Shown here in pieces: positions 1-8,508 of a DNA stretch of 64,000 nt. The translations under genes and the position numbers were made by a program. Source of the DNA: Herpetosiphon giganteus (lineage in GTDB: Bacteria; Chloroflexota; Chloroflexia; Chloroflexales; Herpetosiphonaceae); the NCBI RefSeq assembly GCF_016907925.1, contig NZ_JAFBCZ010000012.1, positions 62,001 to 126,000 on the forward strand, in the 5' to 3' direction. The notes beneath the pieces were generated by a model. That model had not been told where the DNA came from, made no database searches, and saw only the letters and a program-made list of their open reading frames with translations. The stretch's first letter is position 1; each line of letters starts with the position of its first letter.

Positions 1-1
1 T

Positions 2-277
2 CCATTGCGCCCAGATATTGTGCTGTTTGAGGAAGCGATTCCGACTTGGGCCGAAGCTCACGCCAAACGCAGCCTGCGTGAATGTGATTTCTTTTTGGCG
101 GTTGGCACATCGGGCACGGTTTTTCCTGCCGCAGCCTTTGCGCGCACAGCGCAAATGCTGGGCGCTCGCACAATGTTGGTCAACTTAGAGCCGCATTCCG
201 AAGCCGATTCGGCGTTTGAAGAACAGCAGATTGGCCGCGCCGAGGAGCTACTGCCGACCTTGCTAGGAGTTGCCTAG
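2..277 (+). CDS. Sirtuin (Sir2-family NAD-dependent deacylase), C-terminal part
   Basis: This is the end of a gene that begins before the window; the frame is open from the first bases and ends at a TAG at 277. The residues LRPDIVLFEE followed by GTSGTVFPAA match the conserved Sir2 stretches that contact NAD and the ribose in the Rossmann fold, and a final motif around LVNLEP is also typical. Sirtuins remove acyl groups from lysine using NAD. The catalytic histidine and zinc cysteines would lie upstream and cannot be seen. The 3' end overlaps the convergent lipoprotein gene by 15 bases. Confidence 0.85.
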   Translation, partial: PLRPDIVLFEEAIPTWAEAHAKRSLRECDFFLAVGTSGTVFPAAAFARTAQMLGARTMLVNLEPHSEADSAFEEQQIGRAEELLPTLLGVA

Positions 278-790
278 CTGAATCGTGACTGGCAATTGTT
301 CAACCGCCGAGGTGCAGTAACCTTTGCTGCTACAGAGCATAAAACTCAGCAAAATTTGCTGATCAGGCTGTTGAGGATCAAGCTCAACGGGCATGCGCAA
401 GGTTACTGGCCCCGCTGGATAAATTAACAACGGCTTGCTAGTTTGCAAGGTTGGGTCTGGCGCGGCAATTGCATCGGCGACAATTGGCCCGACCGAGCGC
501 AATTGGCCTGCTTGAGTTAGCTCAAGCAAGGTTGGCCGCCCCATGCCATCAACCCCGTTGCGCGGCAAATCTTTGGAATACAAGTGTAAATGAGGTTCTT
601 TGGGTTGGTAGGTTGCCGCCAAAATGATTTGGTTGGCACTATCACGCTCTAAGCGCAATTCAACCTGAGCGTGCTGGCTATCGACAGTTTCCAACACCTC
701 GAGCACCTGATACGGTGCTTGGGGCGTGGCGATCTCTGGGCCACAACTTGCCAGCAAGAAGATTAATCCCAACCAAATCATTTTGCGCAT
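263..790 (-). CDS. Predicted lipoprotein, function unknown
   Basis: A 175-residue protein whose start MRKMIWLGLIFLLASCG is a lipoprotein signal peptide with lipobox LASC, so the mature protein should begin at Cys16 and be membrane anchored. The rest is a probable beta-rich extracytoplasmic domain with no family I recognise; it has two cysteines near the end (LCSSKGYC), which could form a disulfide. The ATG follows the stop codon of the upstream 210-residue gene without any gap, so the two are translationally coupled and form the end of a three-gene minus-strand operon. Confidence 0.7.
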   Translation of the reverse strand: MRKMIWLGLIFLLASCGPEIATPQAPYQVLEVLETVDSQHAQVELRLERDSANQIILAATYQPKEPHLHLYSKDLPRNGVDGMGRPTLLELTQAGQLRSVGPIVADAIAAPDPTLQTSKPLLIYPAGPVTLRMPVELDPQQPDQQILLSFMLCSSKGYCTSAVEQLPVTIQLGNS

Positions 791-1423
791 TTAGTTAATC
801 TCCGCTTTGAGCATTTTTATGCCATTCCACACATGCCAAACCACCGTGTGCTCAGGGTATTGGCGGCGATTGGCCGCGCTGATTGGCTGGCCTAAGCGGG
901 TCATTCTGCCTTGGCGATCAACCGGACGACGGCCAACCACTGGCGCTGCTTCCGAACGCGGCGCAGGAAAATAGCTCTGGCCAATTGGCACTGGCGTATG
1001 AAATTGCCAATTGCCCAATGCCCCATAATCAACGTTCAAGACATACAAACTATAATAATCGGTTTCGAGGCCTTCGCGCTGACATTTGGCGCAACCGCCG
1101 GTTGTCTCTGCATATTCCACGGGCGAAAGATTGGCCTTGCGCGCCTGCGCACGACAATTCTCACATAGCCAAATCCGCGTTTTCGGCGTTGGGCCTTCAA
1201 GAATCCCCAAGCTCACCGAGGGCGATTGGCTGAGATATAGCGTTTGAATCGCCCGTTCTTTGAGCAAATAGAGTGATTGCGCCCGATCAAAGGCGCTCAG
1301 CTCTTCGCGGCTTGGCGTGCGTTCGGCTTTGGGGTCAGTTTCGTAGAACGTGGCCCATTCATCAAGCAATTTCAACCAACGAGACAAACCGACAATCGGC
1401 GGTTCTTCAATGACAGTACTCAA
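791..1423 (-). CDS. Hypothetical protein with two CxxC pairs (zinc-ribbon-like)
   Basis: A 210-residue protein. Two cysteine pairs, CENC and CAKC, about 20 residues apart in the middle of the protein, look like a zinc ribbon; the flanks have no recognised domain. The start is taken as TTG at 1423 because an excellent GAGGAGG ribosome binding site lies 4-5 bases upstream, while no ATG or GTG fits. It sits 9 bases behind the VOC gene and abuts the lipoprotein gene, so the three are probably co-transcribed. A cytoplasmic metal-binding or nucleic-acid-binding protein is possible, but I cannot assign a function. Confidence 0.65.
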   Translation of the reverse strand: MSTVIEEPPIVGLSRWLKLLDEWATFYETDPKAERTPSREELSAFDRAQSLYLLKERAIQTLYLSQSPSVSLGILEGPTPKTRIWLCENCRAQARKANLSPVEYAETTGGCAKCQREGLETDYYSLYVLNVDYGALGNWQFHTPVPIGQSYFPAPRSEAAPVVGRRPVDRQGRMTRLGQPISAANRRQYPEHTVVWHVWNGIKMLKAEIN

Positions 1424-1432
1424 CGAGCCTCC

Positions 1433-1813
1433 TCAATCGAGCGGCGCAAATAAATCAACTAAATTTCCATCAGGATCAACGACAACTGCATAGCGCTGAC
1501 CCCAAAATGCATCCCATGGCTCTTTGGAGCCAGCATAACCTGCTGCCAAAATCTTAGCATAGAGTTCATCAACTGCTGCAGGGGTGTCACATTTGAACGC
1601 CATGTTCATGCGATGGCCACGTGGTTCTTCCCAATCGCTCTGCAATTGCTTCATCAAGGCTTGGCTATCCCAGGCCAAACGCATGCCGTTGGGCAAGGTT
1701 GTTTCAACATGATTTTCGCCACCAGAATCGCTTGGCAAGTCCAAATCAAACAAGCGATAAAAATTCAAGGCCTTGTCCATGTCGGCAACCACTATCCCAA
1801 TCATATCAAACAT
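1433..1813 (-). CDS. VOC-superfamily (glyoxalase/bleomycin-resistance-like) protein
   Basis: A 126-residue single-domain protein starting MFDMIGIVVADMDKALNFYR, the typical first beta strand and helix of the vicinal oxygen chelate fold, and ending in VVDPDGNLVDLFAPL, the typical last strand with its metal-ligand-like acid region. Relatives include glyoxalase I, dioxygenases and antibiotic-binding proteins, so the substrate is open. The ATG at 1813 is preferred over an upstream in-frame start because AGGAGG lies just before it. It heads a minus-strand operon with the zinc-ribbon-like and lipoprotein genes. Confidence 0.8.
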   Translation of the reverse strand: MFDMIGIVVADMDKALNFYRLFDLDLPSDSGGENHVETTLPNGMRLAWDSQALMKQLQSDWEEPRGHRMNMAFKCDTPAAVDELYAKILAAGYAGSKEPWDAFWGQRYAVVVDPDGNLVDLFAPLD

Positions 1814-2182
1814 TGGCTTCCTCCTGTAAATACAAACACATGTGCTATTATACAGCTTAAATAGCTTGGTTTGCCAACCGTTGTCTCGCCTCATCGATTG
1901 GGCTTTGCATTAATCAACTCCAACAAGCATAGTACTTTGGCTGTATTATTCTAGCCTAGTTGGCATTTTAAATTGATGCCAAAACAGCTATAGATTTTTT
2001 GAATTAAGCAAAAATAATGCCTAAATTATTGCCAATGGTCATAGCATTATGCTAGTACCACCAGATTAGATATTTGATTGAGAGAATAAAGTACTAGCTA
2101 ATTAATTGTTTATTGCCTTTGATCAGCGCATAATTGCTGCCAAGAGTTTGCCTCATTCGGTTTCTTGGGAAGGATTATGCTC
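1814..2182. other. AT-rich intergenic region between divergent genes
   Basis: About 370 bases between the VOC operon (leftward) and the repeat protein gene (rightward). It is clearly richer in A and T than its surroundings, especially around 1930-2120, which fits promoters for both directions, but I see no confident paired -35/-10 boxes and no open frame with a ribosome binding site. Confidence 0.5.
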
Positions 2183-3571
2183 ATGCAGCTGATAAAAATT
2201 GTGCCACTGATTATTATTTTTTTGCAATTCTATGCAGTTATTCCTATCGCTGCTAAAAATGACGCTTCATTGCAATTAACTATCGCCAATGAGCAACTTG
2301 ATAGCGATAGCGATAGTCTAATCAATACTTGGGAAATTCAACATCAGCTTAACCCCTACAGCGCACTTGGCCCCGATGGGGCAGCAGGCGATCCCGATAA
2401 CGATGGCTTGAGCAATGCAGCCGAGCAAATTCACACCACCAATCCGCGTAATCCCGATAGCGATGCCGATGGCATGGGCGATGGCTGGGAAGTTGGCTAT
2501 GCGCTGAATCCAACCAGCCCTCATGGTGAGGATGGCGCAACTGGCGATGCCGACCGCGATAACTTGACCAATCAAGAAGAATTATTCAGTTCAACCAATC
2601 CCCGCAATGTCGATACTGATGGCGATGGCTTGCGCGATGGCTGGGAAGTTGATCATCAATTATCGCCGATTAATTCGACCGGCTATCACGGCAGCGCCGG
2701 CGACCCTGATACCGATCAGCTCAGCAATCTGCAAGAGCAAACTGCCACCACCAACCCGCGCAACCCCGATAGCGATCGCGATGGCTTGCCCGATGGCTTA
2801 GAAATTGAGCATGGCACAAATCCCTTGGATTGTGAGCTTGACGCTGATGCTGATGGCTTGGAGAATCAGCAGGAAATGGCATTAGCAACCAATCCATTTA
2901 GCGCCGATAGTGATGGCGATGGCTTGCCCGATGGCTGGGAAGTGGCGCAGCAACTCAATCCGCTCAGTAGCGCAGGCGTGCATGGCGCAAATGGCGATGG
3001 CGATGCTGATGGCTTGATTCAGCTTCACGAATATCAACACCAGACCAACCCACATCAGGCCGATAGCGATGCCGATGGTTTGGGCGATGGCTGGGAAGTG
3101 CGCTACAACTTGAATCCACTGAATGCAGTTGGTAACGATGGCGCGCAGGCCGACCCTGATGGCGATTCGTTGAGCAATGTGGCTGAGCAAGGCTTTCACA
3201 CCAACCCGCGCAACGCCGATAGCGATGACGATCACTTGCCCGATGCTTGGGAACTGCAACAGCAACTTGATCCATTGGACGCGAGTGCTGAATTTGGCAC
3301 AGCTGGCGATCCTGATGCTGATGGCTTGAGCAATCTGGCCGAATATCGCAACAGCACCCTCCCATTGCTTGCCGATTGTGATGGCGATGGCATGCCCGAT
3401 GGCTGGGAAGTGCGCTATCTGCTTGACCCGCTTGATGGATTTGGTTTGAATGGCGCGGCGGGTGATCCTGATGCTGATGGATTGAGCAACGTGGTTGAAT
3501 TTCAACGCCAAACCCACCCGTTGCAGGCCAGTTACCTCGTGATGCTACCACTTGCCCAACATTCGTACTAA
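2183..3571 (+). CDS. Secreted protein of eight thrombospondin-type-3-like (calcium) repeats
   Basis: A 462-residue protein with an N-terminal signal peptide (MQLIKIVPLIIIFLQF...AAKND) followed by eight units of about 52 residues, each with an acidic DSDGDGLPDGWEV core, a NP turn and a second acidic DPDADGLSNLAE segment. Such cores resemble the D-x-D-x-D-G calcium loops of thrombospondin type 3 repeats and suggest a rigid calcium-loaded rod outside the cell. Unit 4 is shortened (DGLEIEHGTNP). The end, SYLVMLPLAQHSY, carries a short LP-containing tail like that of other secreted proteins here. ATG 2183 is chosen because GGAAGG lies nine bases upstream; ATG 2177 would be too close to it. The repeats explain the long open frames on the other strand. 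Confidence 0.8.
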   Translation: MQLIKIVPLIIIFLQFYAVIPIAAKNDASLQLTIANEQLDSDSDSLINTWEIQHQLNPYSALGPDGAAGDPDNDGLSNAAEQIHTTNPRNPDSDADGMGDGWEVGYALNPTSPHGEDGATGDADRDNLTNQEELFSSTNPRNVDTDGDGLRDGWEVDHQLSPINSTGYHGSAGDPDTDQLSNLQEQTATTNPRNPDSDRDGLPDGLEIEHGTNPLDCELDADADGLENQQEMALATNPFSADSDGDGLPDGWEVAQQLNPLSSAGVHGANGDGDADGLIQLHEYQHQTNPHQADSDADGLGDGWEVRYNLNPLNAVGNDGAQADPDGDSLSNVAEQGFHTNPRNADSDDDHLPDAWELQQQLDPLDASAEFGTAGDPDADGLSNLAEYRNSTLPLLADCDGDGMPDGWEVRYLLDPLDGFGLNGAAGDPDADGLSNVVEFQRQTHPLQASYLVMLPLAQHSY

Positions 3572-3599
3572 TCTAGGTGCAGATTTGGCCCAAAACAGA

Positions 3600-3634
3600 G
3601 CGCTAGACCTAGTGAAATTGCTAGGTCTAGTGCT
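3600..3634. repeat. Perfect inverted repeat downstream of the calcium-repeat gene
   Basis: CTAGACCTAG and CTAGGTCTAG form a 10-bp stem around an 8-base loop, 30 bases after the stop codon at 3571. There is no T-run on either side, so it is either a weak terminator or an operator-like palindrome; it sits just before the -10 box of the glycosyltransferase gene. Confidence 0.5.
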
Positions 3635-3643
3635 ATTTAAACT

Positions 3644-3652
3644 TGGTATAAT
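3644..3652 (+). promoter_or_regulatory. Extended -10 promoter of the glycosyltransferase gene
   Basis: TGGTATAAT at 3644-3652 is an extended -10 (TG-n-TATAAT) about 52 bases before the ATG at 3704. No good -35 box lies 17 bases upstream, as is usual for extended -10 promoters. Confidence 0.5.
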
Positions 3653-3703
3653 GGCCCAACATTGTTGTTTGAAACCTGACTCAATCATAGGAGTAGAGCA
3701 TCC

Positions 3704-4903
3704 ATGCGCGTCTTGATGTTGGCTTGGGAGTATCCACCGCATATTGTTGGCGGTATGGGCAAGCACATTGCCGAATTGGTTCCGGTGCTTGATGCAGCGG
3801 GAATCGAAGTGCATGTGTTAACGCCATGGCTGCGCGGCGGCCAACAACACGAGCGTTTTGGCATGCACAGCCATATTTGGCGGGTTCAGCCACCGGCCAT
3901 GCCCGATTATGGCTTTGTTTCGTTTACCCAAGAAACCAACCGCTATCTTGAGCGCTTTGCCTATGATTTGGGCAAAACCCATGGCCCTTTCGATTTGATT
4001 CATGGTCACGATTGGCTAACGAGTTATTGTAGTGTGGCCTTGAAATATGCTTGGCATACTCCGTTGATCACCACGATTCACGCGACTGAGCGTGGGCGCG
4101 GGCGCGGCTCGCTAGGCGGCGATCATGCCAAAACGATCAATGGCTTGGAATGGTGGTTGGCCCACGAAAGCTGGCGGGTGATTGTGTGTAGCGATTTTAT
4201 GGCCGACCAACTGCATCAATTTTTTGGCACACCCTTCGACAAACTCGATGTGATTGCTAATGGCGTGAATGTGCCAACCATCGAATGGCCGAGCCAAGAA
4301 CGCCAGCAATTTCGCCAAAAATATGCCGCCGAAAACGAAAAAATTGTGTTTAGTATTGCGCGCATGGTCTACGAAAAAGGCATTCAAGTGTTGGTTGAGG
4401 CAATTCCCCATGTTTTGGCGCAACGTCGCGACGTAAAATTCGTAATTGCAGGTATGGGGCCGTTAGCAGAACAATTGCGCAATCGCAGCCATGAATTGGG
4501 CATTGATAACCATCTTTATTGGACAGGCTTCGTGACTGATCAAGATCGCAATTATCTCTACAACGTTGCTGATGTAGCGGCCTTTCCCAGCATTTACGAA
4601 CCATTTGGCATTGTGGCCTTGGAAGCGATGGCTGCGCATTGCCCAGTGATTGTTTCGGATACGGGCGGCTTGCACGAAGTTGTGCAAAACCACGAAACAG
4701 GTTTGACGATCTATCCTGATAATCCAGAATCGCTGGCTTGGGGCATTTTGCACACCCTTGAATACCCCGAATGGACCAAGCAGCGGGTTGACCATGCCTT
4801 CAAAACTGTTGTCGATATTTATAATTGGCCATTAATTGCCAGCCAAACCCAAGCAGTCTATCAGCGAGTTTGCGACGAGCGTGCAGTTAGTATGTGGGGA
4901 TGA
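3704..4903 (+). CDS. Glycosyltransferase family 4 (glycogen-synthase-like fold)
   Basis: A 399-residue GT-B enzyme. The N-terminal LAWEYPPHIVGGMGKHI motif with the glycine loop and the C-terminal EPFGIVALE motif (about residues 299-307, the E-x7-E that grips the donor sugar nucleotide) are clear, as is the linking FSIARMVYEKG segment. Family members transfer glucose or other hexoses from nucleotide sugars to glycans, lipids or phosphosugars; the WEYPP-VGG start is common in GT4 proteins annotated as alpha-glucan or cell-surface glycosyltransferases. No signal peptide or membrane helix is present. The next gene starts 4 bases after its stop, so both form an operon. Confidence 0.88.
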   Translation: MRVLMLAWEYPPHIVGGMGKHIAELVPVLDAAGIEVHVLTPWLRGGQQHERFGMHSHIWRVQPPAMPDYGFVSFTQETNRYLERFAYDLGKTHGPFDLIHGHDWLTSYCSVALKYAWHTPLITTIHATERGRGRGSLGGDHAKTINGLEWWLAHESWRVIVCSDFMADQLHQFFGTPFDKLDVIANGVNVPTIEWPSQERQQFRQKYAAENEKIVFSIARMVYEKGIQVLVEAIPHVLAQRRDVKFVIAGMGPLAEQLRNRSHELGIDNHLYWTGFVTDQDRNYLYNVADVAAFPSIYEPFGIVALEAMAAHCPVIVSDTGGLHEVVQNHETGLTIYPDNPESLAWGILHTLEYPEWTKQRVDHAFKTVVDIYNWPLIASQTQAVYQRVCDERAVSMWG

Positions 4904-4907
4904 TTCT

Positions 4908-6341
4908 ATGAGTACAGAAGCGTTTCAGGCTGGGGTTGCAGCCCTGAAAAGTGGCAATAAAGCCTTGGCCCGCCAACATTTGATGCAGGTTGTTGAGCAG
5001 GACGAAAATAACGAACAGGCCTGGTTGTATCTCGCAGGAGCCTTGGAAGATCCGCAGGAAATGCGGATTAGTTTGGAAAATGCGCTGCACATTAATCCGC
5101 AAAGCAGCCGCGCCAAACAAGGCCTCGAATGGCTGCGCAAACAACATCCGGCTATGTTTGTTGAACCAACGCCAGCCATAGCTGAAGCAGCACCAGCAGC
5201 GACAGCTCCGGCTTACACTGGCGCAACCTTGGCCTTGGCTGATATGCCGCTATCCTCGAATGCGATTCCTGATCAGCCAAGCGCTCCCGGGCCTGCGCCT
5301 ATGATGCAGCCAGCGATTGTTGCCCAACCAAGCCCAGTTGCCGTGCCAGCGCTTGGTGAAGTTCCCGATATTTTGCCATGTCCACGCTGTGGGGCGCAAA
5401 CCCGCTATGCTGAGCAGCGCTGCCGTCAATGTGGCATGAACCTGACGATTAAGGCTGATCGCCAAGCTCCATCTAGAGCACCAGCCATAATTGCCGCAAT
5501 ATTAAGTATGTTACCAGCTCTATTATGGACATTGCTTGCCATCCTTATTTTTGTTGATGTATTTCAAAACTATACTGATTTCCAAAAGCAAATAAAAGTT
5601 ATAGCCCCTCCAGGCCTAAGCCTACCAGAAGCACAGCAAAAGCTTCAAGATGAAAAAGTTGCTATCATGGAGGAAATTTTTTCGGCATCGATAACTCCCT
5701 CGCTTAATGCGGCAGTCGTTTTCCTATTAATTGGGGTCTTTGGGATCGTAATGGCAATCGCCTTGATGCGCCGTAAAAAATATGGTTTCTGGGGAACTCT
5801 TATTTATAATAGTATTTTTGCGTTTTCTTGGCTTTCATTATTATTTGCAGTATTTCGATTAGAAAGCGAAATTACACCATTAATGCAGCTTCTCAGTCAA
5901 TCATTTATAATTGACCCCTCAATGAATGCTTCAGGCAATGCTGATCCATTTTTTACCATGCTCAAGCAAATTCTCTTTGCTTTTGCTAGCTACTATCTGA
6001 TTATTTTGGTATTGCTGATCTTTGCTTGGAAATCTGTCTCACAGCAGGTTGTGCGCTTTGTGCCGCAATTCGAAGAATTGGCTGATGGCAATGGCCACTT
6101 CAATCGTGGGGTTGTCTATCAAAAGCGTGGGATGTGGTATCTTTCTATGCTAGAGTGGGAACGAGCAGTCAAGCTCAACCCACGTGATTCGACCTATCGC
6201 CATGCCCTTGGCTTGATTTATGAGCAGATGAAGCGGCCTGCTGATGCGTTACAGCAATTTGAGCAAGCCCTCACCGAAGATCCCAATAATCTTCGCATTA
6301 GCCAAGATCGGGATCGCTTGGTGCAAACATTGCGAGCCTAG
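4908..6341 (+). CDS. Membrane protein with TPR repeats and a zinc ribbon
   Basis: A 477-residue protein. Residues 1-75 form TPR-like helices (ALARQHLMQVVEQDENNEQAW), then a proline/alanine-rich linker, a zinc ribbon at about 162-185 (CPRCGA...CRQCG), about four hydrophobic segments between about 195 and 375, and a C-terminal TPR-like unit (YQKRGMWYLSMLEWERAVKLNPRD). The ATG at 4908 is used because it follows the glycosyltransferase stop by 4 bases and starts the TPR domain. The arrangement suggests a membrane-anchored scaffold; function unknown. The membrane part (5480-6050) is more AT-rich than the rest. Confidence 0.75.
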   Translation: MSTEAFQAGVAALKSGNKALARQHLMQVVEQDENNEQAWLYLAGALEDPQEMRISLENALHINPQSSRAKQGLEWLRKQHPAMFVEPTPAIAEAAPAATAPAYTGATLALADMPLSSNAIPDQPSAPGPAPMMQPAIVAQPSPVAVPALGEVPDILPCPRCGAQTRYAEQRCRQCGMNLTIKADRQAPSRAPAIIAAILSMLPALLWTLLAILIFVDVFQNYTDFQKQIKVIAPPGLSLPEAQQKLQDEKVAIMEEIFSASITPSLNAAVVFLLIGVFGIVMAIALMRRKKYGFWGTLIYNSIFAFSWLSLLFAVFRLESEITPLMQLLSQSFIIDPSMNASGNADPFFTMLKQILFAFASYYLIILVLLIFAWKSVSQQVVRFVPQFEELADGNGHFNRGVVYQKRGMWYLSMLEWERAVKLNPRDSTYRHALGLIYEQMKRPADALQQFEQALTEDPNNLRISQDRDRLVQTLRA

Positions 6342-6374
6342 CGTGATCCATGGCTTGTTATAAGCGAGGCCCGC

Positions 6375-7445
6375 ATGCCCGGAAATAGTTTTGGCCGTTT
6401 GTTCCGCATTTCAACTTGGGGCGAATCCCACGGCGCTGGTTTAGGCGTAGTCATCGATGGCTGCCCTGCTGGCCTAGATCTTGATCTGGCCGCGATTCAG
6501 GCCCAATTGGATCGCCGTCGCGTTGGCCAAAGCCGCATGACTTCAGCTCGCCGCGAGCCTGATGAAGTCGAGATTTTATCGGGCGTTTTCGAGGGCCGCA
6601 CAACCGGCACGGCCTTGGCAATGCTGATTCGTAACACCAATGCCCGCTCCAGCGATTACGATGCGATTAAGCATTTGTATCGGCCTGGCCACGCCGACCA
6701 TAGCTACGATGCTAAATATGGCTTTCGCGATTATCGTGGTGGTGGCCGTTCAAGCGCCCGCGAAACTGCTGCTCGGGTTGCTGCTGGCGCAGTGGCGCGC
6801 CAAATTTTGGCCACAATGGGCATTAGCTTGGTAGCCTATACGCTGAGTTTAGGCCATCTCAAAGCCCAAATCATCGACGAAAATGAAATTGAAAATAACA
6901 TTATGCGCTGCCCCGACCCAGCTGTCGCCGAGCAAATGATTGCCTATGTCGACCAAGCCCGCCGCGATTTAGATTCGTTGGGTGGCGTGGTTGAAGTAAA
7001 GGCGCGTGGCGTTCCCTCTGGGCTGGGCGAGCCAGTGTTCGATAAACTTGATGCGCTGATTGGCCACGCAATGTTTAGCATTCCTGCGATCAAATCGGTG
7101 GAAATTGGCTCAGGCATCGAGGCTGGCAACGCCCGTGGCTCACAAAATAACGATCCATTTATCCAACGCGCCGATGGCAGCATTGGCACCAGTAGCAACC
7201 ATGCTGGCGGCATTTTGGGTGGCATCAGCAGCAGCGAGGAGATTGTGGTGCGCCTGACAGCCAAGCCACCAGCTTCAATCGCCCAAGAACAAACTACGGT
7301 TGATCAAGCGGGCGAGCCAGCGACGATTGTCGTCAAGGGCCGCCATGATCCAACCGTTTTACCGCGTTTGGTGCCAGTTGCCGAGGCAATGTTGGCGTTG
7401 GTGCTGGTCGATTGTATTTTGCAGCAACGCGCCGCTCGATTGTAG
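6375..7445 (+). CDS. aroC: Chorismate synthase
   Basis: A 356-residue enzyme making chorismate from 5-enolpyruvylshikimate-3-phosphate with reduced FMN, the last step of the shikimate pathway. Conserved signatures are seen: [15 protein letters not shown] near residue 15, the [15 protein letters not shown] region near 97, and [20 protein letters not shown] near 121. Length is normal. It is followed after 6 bases by a membrane-protein gene and then tyrA, so aromatic amino acid genes cluster here. Confidence 0.97.
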   Translation: MPGNSFGRLFRISTWGESHGAGLGVVIDGCPAGLDLDLAAIQAQLDRRRVGQSRMTSARREPDEVEILSGVFEGRTTGTALAMLIRNTNARSSDYDAIKHLYRPGHADHSYDAKYGFRDYRGGGRSSARETAARVAAGAVARQILATMGISLVAYTLSLGHLKAQIIDENEIENNIMRCPDPAVAEQMIAYVDQARRDLDSLGGVVEVKARGVPSGLGEPVFDKLDALIGHAMFSIPAIKSVEIGSGIEAGNARGSQNNDPFIQRADGSIGTSSNHAGGILGGISSSEEIVVRLTAKPPASIAQEQTTVDQAGEPATIVVKGRHDPTVLPRLVPVAEAMLALVLVDCILQQRAARL

Positions 7446-7451
7446 GTCCGA

Positions 7452-8474
7452 ATGACAGATCAGCCGCCAGCATCCAACCAAGCCACCGATCCTGAGCAAG
7501 CCGAGCCACGTCGCAGCAGTTCGGCTCCGCCTCAATTGCGCTCAGCGATTAGCCGCGCATTATCGCGCCGCAAAGCCGAATTGCAAAGCCAAACTAGCTC
7601 CGAACAGGTGTCAGTTGATGCTGCCATCGAGCCAAGCGTCGTTGCTGAGCCAGCAGCGCCAAATCCCATGCGCCAAGAGCGCTATCGGGTGGCTGCTAGC
7701 CGCGCCATCAGCCGCCAACGCCCAAGCAGCGATGCGCAACAAGCGAGCAATGGCGCAAACAGCCGTGGCCGTGATCGCACCCGCACGCGCTTGCGTCCGC
7801 CAACCTTGCCCAACCAACCTTTGCCCAAGCTGCCTGCCGAGCAACCAGCCCGGCGCGAATTGCCGCCAGCGGTTGTTGCGGCCTTGCAACCAGAGAGCCT
7901 GCCAGCGCCTGAGATTCAACGGCCACCGTTGTGGGTTGCCTTCGTTGCAGGTTTAGGCTGGACGGCCATGCTGGTTTGGATTTTCTTTGGCGGGCTTTCG
8001 CCCCAATCTGGTTTGTGGGTTCGCACGTTGTTTGGCATTGCAAGCTTGGGCTTGGGCTTAACCACGTGGTTGCCAGTGCAATGGGCTTTGCGTTTGCCAG
8101 CATTAACCTGGCGCGGCACAGTTGGCTGGGCCATAATTTTCTGGGTGCTGGCCTTTGTGCCTGCGCCAACCACGACGATTGCTGCTGGCCTGCCCGATTT
8201 ACCAATTTACTTGCTGTTTCTGAGTGGGGTGTTTTTGGCCAGCAACGCCTTGGTTTTGCCCTTGGTCTATGTTTGGGGCATTCGGCGCTACCACAATCGG
8301 GCGCAGCGTTTCGATGTGCGCCGTTCGCATCGCCAAGCAGCAGAAGCTGGGATTTTTTGCAGCTTGTGTGTGCTGTTGGCAGCAATGAACATTTTCGAGC
8401 CAGTCACAGTGTTATTGTTAATCGCCATTTTGGTGCTAAGCGAGATGGTGATTTTATCGTTACAGGCCAAATAG
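7452..8474 (+). CDS. Hypothetical membrane protein with a long disordered N-terminus
   Basis: A 340-residue protein. The first ~150 residues are rich in Pro, Ser, Gln and Arg (many RSS, SRALSRR and RPP stretches) and look disordered and basic. From about residue 155 there are five or six hydrophobic segments (LWVAFVAGLGWTAMLVWIFF and on), ending in a cytoplasmic-looking tail. It begins 6 bases after aroC and 34 bases before tyrA, so co-expression with the aromatic pathway is likely, but I recognise no family and no enzymatic motif. Confidence 0.75.
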   Translation: MTDQPPASNQATDPEQAEPRRSSSAPPQLRSAISRALSRRKAELQSQTSSEQVSVDAAIEPSVVAEPAAPNPMRQERYRVAASRAISRQRPSSDAQQASNGANSRGRDRTRTRLRPPTLPNQPLPKLPAEQPARRELPPAVVAALQPESLPAPEIQRPPLWVAFVAGLGWTAMLVWIFFGGLSPQSGLWVRTLFGIASLGLGLTTWLPVQWALRLPALTWRGTVGWAIIFWVLAFVPAPTTTIAAGLPDLPIYLLFLSGVFLASNALVLPLVYVWGIRRYHNRAQRFDVRRSHRQAAEAGIFCSLCVLLAAMNIFEPVTVLLLIAILVLSEMVILSLQAK

Positions 8475-8508
8475 CAGGCTTGATCGCTACACATGGGGGT
8501 TTTGTTCT

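Noticed and set aside
2318-3551. Long open frames on the minus strand opposite the calcium-repeat gene
   Set aside because: They arise because the GAT/GGC-rich repeat units on the plus strand lack stop codons in the complementary frames; no ribosome binding sites and only low-complexity products.
7708-8385. 225-codon minus-strand frame opposite the disordered membrane protein
   Set aside because: Composition is a shadow of the Pro/Gln-rich coding sequence on the plus strand.
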